From JBQTHI01 sp052390035 (GTDB taxonomy: Bacteria > Actinomycetota > Acidimicrobiia > Spongiisociales > ZC4RG35): a stretch of DNA of 12,261 nucleotides. This document shows positions 1 to 5,909 of the stretch, in pieces. The translations under genes and the position numbers were made by a program. Each line of letters begins with the position of its first letter. The stretch's first letter is position 1. Under the pieces are notes generated by a model. The model was given only the letters and a program-made list of their open reading frames with translations, was not told the DNA's origin and did no database searches. The stretch covers positions 1 through 12,261 of the forward strand of contig JBQTHI010000022.1 in the NCBI GenBank assembly GCA_052390035.1, written 5' to 3'.

Positions 1-1
1 G

Positions 2-43
2 TATCAGCTCATGGGCACCATTCGCTACCCGGAGGCCGCGTAA
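2..43 (+). CDS. Possible C-terminal end of an upstream gene (partial)
   Basis: An open frame entering from the left edge reads thirteen residues (YQLMGTIRYPEAA) and stops at TAA 41-43. A hairpin follows at 69-95, which fits the end of a gene, but thirteen codons are too few to name a family or to prove coding. The next gene starts about 110 bases further on the same strand. Confidence 0.3.
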   Translation, partial: YQLMGTIRYPEAA

Positions 44-68
44 CCATGTCCAGAAGACCATCGGTAAG

Positions 69-95
69 CCGTGTGCGAGAGAATCGCACGCACGG
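69..95 (+). terminator. Hairpin downstream of the left-edge gene, possible terminator
   Basis: Two five-base arms, CCGTG and TGCGA (69-78), pair with TCGCA (84-88) and CACGG (91-95). The loop is GAGAA and there is a two-base bulge (89-90). It lies 26 bases after the TAA at 41-43. No T-tract follows, so it is not a classical intrinsic terminator. It could instead be a leader hairpin in front of the Shine-Dalgarno at 100-106. Confidence 0.35.
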
Positions 96-117
96 ATTGA
101 AAGGAGAATGGGGAAAC

Positions 118-147
118 GTGGCCGTTTCGCGGCACACGCGCCCCTGA
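118..147 (+). other. Nine-codon leader mini-ORF with its own Shine-Dalgarno
   Basis: AAAGGAG at 100-106 is the only good ribosome-binding site in front of the membrane-protein gene, yet it serves a GTG at 118 (spacing 11) that reads MAVSRHTRP and stops at TGA 145-147. The ATG at 154 follows six bases after that stop and has no Shine-Dalgarno of its own. This arrangement fits translational coupling by re-initiation. A chance GTG, or a sequencing error that split the true N-terminus, would look the same. Confidence 0.3.
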
Positions 148-153
148 CCACCA

Positions 154-1311
154 ATGGCGGTTCAGCGATGGTGGAGTCGACGTTCGGTGTGGTGGCTCGG
201 GGCGATCGGCACCGCCTCGATTGTCATCCTGATTCCGCCCGTCCTCTCGTTGGGCTCGGTCCCATCCTTCGCATATCTCATCGCCAGTGTCCTATGGGCA
301 CCTTTGGGTTTGATTCTTTGGAGACGGATGCCGGACCATCCGATGGGACCACTGATCACAGCCACGGGCGTCGCCTCCATCGGTGTCCTACCCGGCTTAT
401 TCATGGGCAACTTCTTCGAGCGGCTCGACGCAGTGGTCGAACCGCAGGCCTGGATGATGTTGTCGAGCCTGGGCGTTGCCGGGATCTACTACTGGCTTCA
501 GGTTCTGTCCATCCTCCTTTTCCCGGAAGGAAGGCCTCAGACCTGGCAGAGACGATGGCTCGTGAGGCTCATTCTGATCTTCATGGGTGGTGCGACCGTC
601 GCCGGGCTTCTCGCCGAGCCGTTGGGCCCGATGCAACATCCGTTCGTCACCGGGGAGCTTGCCGCTAGGGCCAGAGATGTATGGCTCGGATTCCAGAACC
701 TTTTTGGTCTGGTCCTGCTAGTCGTGATCGGATTGAAGATCGTGGACTTTCGCCGGGCGGAGGCCGATCGAAAGGCTCAACTCAAATGGCTGATCTTCGT
801 TCTCAGCTTCTACCTCATCGCCACGTTCTGGGCCTTCGGCGTGGTGGGCTTGGAGAACTTCACCCAGTGGCACCTGCTAGTGGATGCAACCTTGCTTGGG
901 CTCATCGGAGTGGCGATGACCTTCGCCGTGCTTCGTTACCGGCTCTATGAGATCGACCAGCTGGTCTCCCGCACCGTCACCTACGCACTGGTGGTCGTCA
1001 TCGTCGCCGCCGTGTTCGCCCTCCCGGTCATTCTCCTTCCGACGGTGATCGACACCTCTAACGATCTCATCATCGCCGTTGCCACCCTCGCCGCCGCGGC
1101 TTTCTTCAACTTCGTCCGCAGGCGTGTGCAGACCAGGGTCGATCGCAGGTTCAACCGCGCCAAATACGATGCCGACCGGGAAGTCAACAGCTTCGTCAAG
1201 TCGCTGGGGGCGAGAAATGACTCGGCCTACATCGGTGGGGCCACGGTCGAGCTCGTCGACCGCATCTTTCAGCCTGCCGCCCTCTGGATCTGGGTGAAGG
1301 AGAAGATGTAA
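154..1311 (+). CDS. Multi-pass membrane protein resembling a histidine-kinase sensor half, no kinase domain
   Basis: A 385-residue protein with about eight or nine hydrophobic segments: roughly residues 13-32, 38-55, 66-85, 102-123, 137-154, 181-197, 211-232, 241-260, 275-297 and 304-320, some of which may be re-entrant. The segment RYRLYEIDQLVSRTVTYAL (about 261-279), followed by a basic stretch RRRVQTRVDRRFNRAKYDAD (322-341), is the hallmark of the membrane sensor region of many actinobacterial histidine kinases. In those proteins it leads into a GAF and/or HisKA-HATPase part. Here the protein ends 40-odd residues later (QPAALWIWVKEKM), so no His phospho-acceptor or ATPase domain is present. 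Similar stand-alone proteins exist in actinobacteria, so this may be complete rather than broken. A role in sensing or signalling is inferred only. The start is the first ATG after an in-frame stop at 145; it has no own Shine-Dalgarno (see the mini-ORF at 118). The gap to the next gene is about 196 bases. Confidence 0.8.
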   Translation: MAVQRWWSRRSVWWLGAIGTASIVILIPPVLSLGSVPSFAYLIASVLWAPLGLILWRRMPDHPMGPLITATGVASIGVLPGLFMGNFFERLDAVVEPQAWMMLSSLGVAGIYYWLQVLSILLFPEGRPQTWQRRWLVRLILIFMGGATVAGLLAEPLGPMQHPFVTGELAARARDVWLGFQNLFGLVLLVVIGLKIVDFRRAEADRKAQLKWLIFVLSFYLIATFWAFGVVGLENFTQWHLLVDATLLGLIGVAMTFAVLRYRLYEIDQLVSRTVTYALVVVIVAAVFALPVILLPTVIDTSNDLIIAVATLAAAAFFNFVRRRVQTRVDRRFNRAKYDADREVNSFVKSLGARNDSAYIGGATVELVDRIFQPAALWIWVKEKM

Positions 1312-1507
1312 ACCCTGAGTTCCGCTTTCCTGGCTACATCGTGCCGCCAGCGAACGGGGGAACTTAGGAGTGGTAAACATCAAACTTACGGCGGATGATC
1401 GTCGGCAGCTCCAAGAGCCCGCATCAAGATCACACTCCGAGGAGCGAGCCTCGACCAAGCGCCCCGAGATGCTTAACCTGGCATCACGCTCTACCAAGGA
1501 GGGGCAG

Positions 1508-1945
1508 ATGGCCCGGGTCAGCACCTACCTCAACTTCGCCAACCAGACAGAAGAGGCTTTCAACTTCTACAAATCGATCTTCGGCACCGACTTCGTGGGA
1601 GACATCTCCCGCATGGGAGATGCCCCGCTCCAGCCGGGCCAGCCCGAACTGAGCGAGGCGGACAAGAAGCTGATCATGCACATCCAGCTCCCCATCGTGG
1701 ACGATTACATGCTGCATGGGACCGACGCTCCCGAATCGATGGGATTCACCGTTGACCAGGGCAACAACGTCTACATCATGTTGGAGCTCGACAACCGCCC
1801 CGACGCCGACCGCTATTTCGCCGCCTTGAGCGAAGGCGCCACCATCGAGATGGCCCTCAGCGAGCAGTTCTGGGGCGACTACTTCGGCTCCCTGATGGAC
1901 AAGTACGGGGTGCGCTGGATGTTCAACACCTCAGCCCAGGCCTAG
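1508..1945 (+). CDS. VOC-family protein, PhnB-like (glyoxalase/bleomycin-resistance fold)
   Basis: A 145-residue protein of the PhnB-like branch of the vicinal-oxygen-chelate superfamily. The N-terminus has the usual YLNF...EEAFNFYKSIFG strand-helix (7-26). The second module is near LELDNRPDADRYFAAL (92-107), and the C-terminus carries the diagnostic FWGDYFGSLMDKYGVRWMFN (121-140). Length matches the family (about 135-150). Members are small dimeric cytosolic proteins. Most have no proven reaction, and the PhnB name does not imply phosphonate use. The frame stays open to a GTG at 1370, but AAGGAGG at 1496-1502 sits five bases before the ATG at 1508, and the domain begins exactly there. The extra 46 upstream codons are low in hydrophobics and unlike the family, so 1508 is preferred. 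It appears to be a single-gene unit. Confidence 0.88.
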   Translation: MARVSTYLNFANQTEEAFNFYKSIFGTDFVGDISRMGDAPLQPGQPELSEADKKLIMHIQLPIVDDYMLHGTDAPESMGFTVDQGNNVYIMLELDNRPDADRYFAALSEGATIEMALSEQFWGDYFGSLMDKYGVRWMFNTSAQA

Positions 1946-2224
1946 CGCCTCGAGCCTCGGCCCCATCGGCGGGCGAGCCAAGGATGGGTCGCTTCGTGGG
2001 CCGGGGGGTGCTGGCCCCTCGACGGCGAGATAGAAGTTCTGTAGGAGCCCGGTCGTCATGTCCTTGTGGCATGTCGTGTCCGGAGTGTCCCCGTGAGGTC
2101 GCTATAGAGTCGCCCGTCCCCCGCCTACGACCGCGCACCTTGGGCTTGATGGAGCTGCCCGCTGGGTAACGATCAACGCCGGTTGGGTCACCCAGCCGCG
2201 GCCGGGGGCATTGGCTAGGGTCGC

Positions 2225-3232
2225 ATGATGGCCGACGCAGTCCTGATCCCCTGGCTCCTCGATTCAGACCCGGCGCTGCGATGGCAGGTAGAGCGCGACA
2301 TCCTGCATGAGCCCCCTCAAGTGTGGGAGGCGACACGCGCCAAGATCGCGACTGAGGGGTTCGGCGCGCGGCTCCTCGCGCTCCAGGACCCCGACGGCCA
2401 GTGGGCGGGCGGCGCTTTCTTCCCATCCGACTTCGCATTTGACGGGCCGGAGGCGGCCGACGGGGCGGGCCAGCCGTGGACGGCGACGACATGGACCCTG
2501 AACACGCTTCGCGACTGGGGCCTCGACCCAGCTGTGCTGCGTGGGCGCCGCACCGCCGAGCTCCTCGCCGAGCACAGTCGCTGGGAGTACGACAACTTGC
2601 CGTACTGGGGAGGCGAGGTCGACTGCTGCATCAACGCGTATACCGTGGCGAACGGGCTTTGGCTCGGGGCCGACATCACCGGCATCGTCGATTGGCTCCT
2701 TGGGCACCGGATGGCCGACGGCGGCTGGAACTGCGAATGGATCGAGGGCTCCACCCGGTCGTCCTTCCACTCGACCCTGAACGCATTGAAAGGTTTGCTC
2801 GCCTACGACGCCGCCACCGGCGGAACCGACGCGACGCACGACGCGCGGCGCAGCGGCGAGGAGTATTTGCTGGAGCGGAGGCTTTTTCGCCGCCTGTCGA
2901 CGGGGGAGCAGGTGGCTGAATGGGTCAACAGATACGCATACCCGTTCCGGTGGTTCTACAGCGTGCTCAACTCCGCCGAGTACTTCCGCCAGGCGGCGCT
3001 GCTCGATGGCCGGCAAGCCGACCTTCGCATGGCCGAGGCGATCGAGATGATCCGCGCCGCTCGCCAAGCCGACGGAACGTGGATCCAGGAGCGACGCCAC
3101 CCGGGCCGGGTGTGGTTCGAGGTCGACGTTCCGACCGGGGAGCCCTCGAAGTGGTTGACGCTCTTCGCAACCCGAGTGCTCGACTGGTGGGACGGAGTCA
3201 CGGCGCAGTCGAGGAAGATCGTCGCGAGTTAA
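2225..3232 (+). CDS. Squalene-cyclase-like alpha/alpha-toroid protein (paralog 1)
   Basis: A 335-residue cytosolic protein built on prenyltransferase/squalene-cyclase-type repeats. Three QW-like DG-x-W motifs recur about every 110 residues: DGQW at 57-60, DGGW at 165-168 and DGTW at 283-286. The N-terminus WLLDSDPALRWQV (10-22) and the central DGGWNC...SSFHSTLNALKGLL (165-192) are shared with the protein at 9252-10193. The DxDD acid motif of true class II cyclases is absent, and the length is about half that of squalene-hopene cyclase (around 630). Catalysis as a cyclase is therefore doubtful, although automatic pipelines often name such proteins squalene cyclase. Cys135, Cys170, His182 and His292 have counterparts in the paralog. 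Two ATGs, 2225 and 2228, are possible; only a weak AGGG precedes them. The broken MDR gene starts 35 bases downstream. The true function is unknown. Confidence 0.8.
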   Translation: MMADAVLIPWLLDSDPALRWQVERDILHEPPQVWEATRAKIATEGFGARLLALQDPDGQWAGGAFFPSDFAFDGPEAADGAGQPWTATTWTLNTLRDWGLDPAVLRGRRTAELLAEHSRWEYDNLPYWGGEVDCCINAYTVANGLWLGADITGIVDWLLGHRMADGGWNCEWIEGSTRSSFHSTLNALKGLLAYDAATGGTDATHDARRSGEEYLLERRLFRRLSTGEQVAEWVNRYAYPFRWFYSVLNSAEYFRQAALLDGRQADLRMAEAIEMIRAARQADGTWIQERRHPGRVWFEVDVPTGEPSKWLTLFATRVLDWWDGVTAQSRKIVAS

Positions 3233-3267
3233 GACGCTTCATAAGTGTGCCAGGATGGGCCGATCGA

Positions 3268-4066
3268 GTGAAGGCAATCGTGTACCAGCGGTATGGGCCC
3301 CCCGACGTCCTCGAAATGCGCGAGGTGGAGGATCCGACTCTTGGCGAGCGTGACGTTCTCTTCAAGGTGGTCGCCGCGTCGGTGAACCGGTCGGATTGGG
3401 AGTGCCTCATTGGCAGCCTCTCTACGCTCGAGGCAGGGATTGCGCCGACCCCGCAGGGCCATCCTCGGAACGGATGTCGCCGGTCGAGTCGAGGCAGTCG
3501 GAAGCGTCGTGAAGACGTTCCAACCCGGTGACGAGGTGTTCGGCGACGTCATGTACCACGGAGGGAGCGCCTTCGCGGAGTATGTCCGTGTTCCGGACAC
3601 CGCGCCCATCGTCCACAAGCCACCGGGCCTCACCTTTGCCGAGGCGTCGACCCTCCCGCAGGCGGCGGTCATCGCTCTCCAAGGTACATCGGCGAGGATC
3701 AAGCCGGGGGCGCGGGTGCTCGTCAATGGCGCCGGCGGCGGAGCGGGCGCCTTTGCGGTGCAGATGGCAAGAGCTGCCGGAGCGGAGGTGACCGGCGTTG
3801 ACAACGGCTTCAAACAGGCCTTCATGCGCTCGCTCGGCGCCGACCACGTGATCGACTACACGCAATCGGGTTACACGAATGCCGGCACCCTATACGACCT
3901 GATCCTCGACCTGGTTTGTGAGCGGTCGATCTTCGCCATTCGGCAGACAGTCGCCCCCGGCGGCCGCTACTCAATGGTCGGCGGTTCGGTGCGCGCCCTG
4001 CTGTTCGCCGCCCGCCACCTAGGGGAAGGTCGCGCCCTCGGAAAGCTCGTCATCGAGATCCGCTGA
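3268..4066 (+). pseudogene. Frameshifted and internally deleted MDR-family NAD(P)-dependent oxidoreductase
   Basis: A GTG at 3268 opens MKAIVYQRYGPPDVLEMREV and continues through VNRSDWECLIG (to about 3414), the N-terminal GroES-like fold of zinc-free quinone-oxidoreductase-like MDR enzymes. The expected continuation PLYAR (3417-3431) lies in a second frame. GLRRPRRAILGTDVAGRVEAVG (from 3437) lies in a third. Each shift equals one missing base, near 3416 and 3436. The third frame then runs on through the cofactor loop NGAGGGAGAFAVQ (about 3725-3763) and SLGADHVIDYT to a stop at 4066. After MVGGSVRALL the sequence jumps straight to the family's last strand, ARHLGEGRALGKLVIEI, so roughly 55-60 residues of the C-terminal domain are missing. 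Repaired length is about 266 residues, against 320-330 usual. The one-base losses could be sequencing errors, but the internal deletion could not, so decay is favoured. The portion 3410-4066 could also be read as a separate 218-residue TTG-started ORF. Confidence 0.75.
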
Positions 4067-4118
4067 CTCTACTAACCGCACTGGCTCTCAACCCGATTTG
4101 CATTTGTGCCGAGACGCT

Positions 4119-4142
4119 ACTTGCGGATCCGATATCGCAAGT
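4119..4142. repeat. Perfect 7-bp inverted repeat in the gap before the DUF2330 gene
   Basis: ACTTGCG (4119-4125) and CGCAAGT (4136-4142) are exact inverted copies around a 10-base centre, about 145 bases before the ATG at 4287. No T-tract follows, so it is a weak terminator candidate for the broken MDR gene. Its position would also suit an operator for the DUF2330-cupredoxin pair. A chance occurrence cannot be excluded. Confidence 0.35.
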
Positions 4143-4275
4143 GGGTCACGCCCTCATCGGGAGTGACTGCGACCTGCTCGAGAAGCACGGGGCAACCAGC
4201 GACCTGGGGGATCGACCGGCAGGCTGGTGGAACCTTCCGACGTAGGCCGTCGTCCAACCACGAACTGACTGTCGC

Positions 4276-4281
4276 AGGAGG
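4276..4281 (+). promoter_or_regulatory. Ribosome-binding site of the DUF2330 gene
   Basis: AGGAGG with a five-base spacer to the ATG at 4287. It fixes this start over other in-frame starts and suggests strong translation of the first gene of the pair. Confidence 0.7.
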
Positions 4282-4286
4282 ACACC

Positions 4287-5363
4287 ATGGAACAGCCAAA
4301 ACCGCGGATGTCGTCGAGGGGGTTCCGCAGCTCCATCTTGCTGGCGGTGGCCACGGTTGTCACTCTCGGCGCGGCGCCGGCCCTGGCTTGCGGGGGCTTG
4401 GTTGGCGAGAATGGGACGATCCAGCTCGTCCGGACGACCACTTTGGCTGCCTACAGCGACGGTATCGAGCGTTATGTCACGGCTTTCGAGTTCACCGGGT
4501 CTGGCGAAGAGGTGGGGTCGATCATCCCGCTTCCGGACGTGCCCACCAAGGTGGAGAGAGGAGGCGAATGGACGTTGCAGCGGCTCGTCCTCGAGGTGGC
4601 ACCGCCAGCCGCAGACACCGCCCTTCGGCTCGGAGCCGCCAGCTCCGAAGGAGCCGAGGTGCTGCTCGAGGTCGAGATCGACGCCCTCGACATCACAGTG
4701 CTCCGCGGCGGTGGCGACGAGGTCGGCGCCTGGGCCGCCGAGCATGGTTTCTTCCTCACCCCCGATGCCCCCGAGATCCTTGACTTTTACGCCCAGCGCA
4801 GCCCGGTGTTCATGGCAGCAAGGTTCAACGCCGAACGCGCCGCCGACCTCGAGCAAGAGGCGGGCGACAGCACTCCCATCATGGCCACCATTCCCACCGA
4901 CGACCCCTGGGTTCCGATCCGGATCCTCGGCTTGGGAGCCGACCCTGACTCTCGCATCGAGGCCGACGTGTTCCTTCTTACCGCCGACGAGCCCGATCTT
5001 CTCGCTGGGGGCACGGGCATGACTTTGGAGCGCAGCGAAGCTGCCAGCGCCTTCCTTCTCGACGACCTTCGCTCGGACGTGGGGATGGAATGGCTGCCCC
5101 AGGACATGTGGCTCACCTATATGAACGTGGACGCTCCCGCTGGCGAGCTCGACTATGACCTGGCGATCTCCGCCAACCCCGGTGTCGCGGCCGATCTGGC
5201 CGATACCGGGGTTCCAGGCCCCGAAGCGATCCAGGTGAACGAAGCCGAACGGGCACTGTGGCCGGCCGTGGCCGGAGTTGCCGCCGGGATCGTGACGCTC
5301 GCGGTTGGCCTGAGCCGGATGCGGCCCGGCCGGCGCGTGAACCCGTCGGGCAGGTGGTCATGA
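4287..5363 (+). CDS. DUF2330 domain membrane-anchored exported protein
   Basis: A 358-residue exported protein. Basic residues (K5, R7, R11, R14) precede a hydrophobic signal segment at about 15-33, ending APALACGG. The mature part starting with CGG, followed by VRTTTLAAYSDGIERYVTAFEFTG, VGSIIPLPDVPTKVERGGEW and later PTDDPWVPIRILGLGAD, is the DUF2330 pattern, a bacterial family without known function. Cys35 could be lipidated, but position -3 is Ala rather than the usual Leu, so a lipobox is uncertain. A second hydrophobic helix at 324-344, followed by a basic tail (RMRPGRR), should anchor the C-terminus in the membrane, leaving residues 35-320 outside. The stop overlaps the next start as ATGA, so translation is coupled to the copper protein. 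Function in copper or redox chemistry is inferred from that neighbour only. Confidence 0.85.
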   Translation: MEQPKPRMSSRGFRSSILLAVATVVTLGAAPALACGGLVGENGTIQLVRTTTLAAYSDGIERYVTAFEFTGSGEEVGSIIPLPDVPTKVERGGEWTLQRLVLEVAPPAADTALRLGAASSEGAEVLLEVEIDALDITVLRGGGDEVGAWAAEHGFFLTPDAPEILDFYAQRSPVFMAARFNAERAADLEQEAGDSTPIMATIPTDDPWVPIRILGLGADPDSRIEADVFLLTADEPDLLAGGTGMTLERSEAASAFLLDDLRSDVGMEWLPQDMWLTYMNVDAPAGELDYDLAISANPGVAADLADTGVPGPEAIQVNEAERALWPAVAGVAAGIVTLAVGLSRMRPGRRVNPSGRWS

Positions 5364-5827
5364 TCGATGTGACCCACCGTCGCCTCGGGCCAGTTGTCGT
5401 GATTGCTTTGATCGTGACGGCAACGGTCACCGGGCTCGGTTCCGCCATGGCTTCCGCGGATGGCTCGACAGCGGCACTAGGGCCCGGCGAGGTCACCGTT
5501 CAGATTGACATCGAGTACTCCCGGTTCATCCCTGAGCGGCTCACCGTCGTCGAGGGCACCAAGGTCCGGTTCCTGGTGGTGAACGGCGACCCCATCCACC
5601 ACGAGCTGATCACCGGCGAACCTGAGGTCCACCTTCGGCACGCCAACGGCACCGAAGCGAAACATCCGTCCATCCCAGGGGAGGTATCGGTGGGGCCGAA
5701 CGGCCGCGCCGTCACCACCTTCACTTTCGACCGACCGGGCACCTTCGAGTTCGCCTGCCATCTCCCCCGCCACTACGAGTACGGGATGCGGGGCGAGGTT
5801 GAGGTAGTCGCCGCCCCCTCGGGTTGA
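5360..5827 (+). CDS. Exported cupredoxin (type I copper protein)
   Basis: A 155-residue plastocyanin-like protein that probably carries one electron outside the membrane. Residues 11-32 form a hydrophobic signal or anchor helix. The cupredoxin sandwich follows: IEYSRFIPERLTVVEGTKVRFLVVN (51-75), then DPIHHEL with the first copper His (81, possibly 80), and FEFACHLPRHYEYGM (129-143) with Cys133, His138 and Met143. This Cys-x4-His-x4-Met spacing, with an upstream His, is a complete type I site. Met as axial ligand predicts a blue copper centre. The insert between the first His and the Cys (about 85-115) is long and His-rich (HLRHANGTEAKH), and might help bind copper. The start at 5360 overlaps the preceding stop by ATGA; the frame is open further upstream, but an earlier start would lose the signal sequence. 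The partner is the DUF2330 membrane protein. Confidence 0.88.
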   Translation: MIDVTHRRLGPVVVIALIVTATVTGLGSAMASADGSTAALGPGEVTVQIDIEYSRFIPERLTVVEGTKVRFLVVNGDPIHHELITGEPEVHLRHANGTEAKHPSIPGEVSVGPNGRAVTTFTFDRPGTFEFACHLPRHYEYGMRGEVEVVAAPSG

Positions 5828-5841
5828 CGTCCTCGCGAGAC

Positions 5842-5891
5842 AAACCGGGCCCTGGGCGACCCTACCCGGTGGATGGTAAAGAGGCCCGTTT
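5842..5891. terminator. Candidate bidirectional terminator between convergent genes
   Basis: AAACCGGGCC (5842-5851) pairs with GGCCCGTTT (5883-5891) apart from one bulged C. A competing hairpin uses ACCGGG (5844-5849) and CCCGGT (5865-5870). Both arms end in GTTT on their own strand, so the structure could stop transcription from the cupredoxin (+) and the flavoprotein (-). The T-runs are short, so efficiency is uncertain. Confidence 0.4.
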
Positions 5892-5909
5892 AATGCCACC
5901 AGGAAAGGC

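Noticed and set aside
1370..1507. N-terminal extension of the VOC protein from a GTG at 1370
   Set aside because: AAGGAGG directly before ATG 1508 and the family N-terminus starting there make the shorter form far more likely.
877..1524. Long open frame on the minus strand opposite the membrane protein
   Set aside because: Its composition (many Arg, Gly, Asp runs) is that of an antisense shadow in GC-rich DNA. It overlaps a gene with clear family features and has no recognisable domain.
1998..2017. GGGCC/GGCCC short inverted repeat after the VOC gene
   Set aside because: Five base pairs, a long G-rich loop and no T-tract make it too weak to call a terminator; the rest of 1946-2224 shows no gene.
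2264..3100. 278-codon minus-strand frame opposite the first toroid gene
   Set aside because: It is an antisense shadow: the plus-strand frame has repeated family motifs and a paralog, and this one has none.
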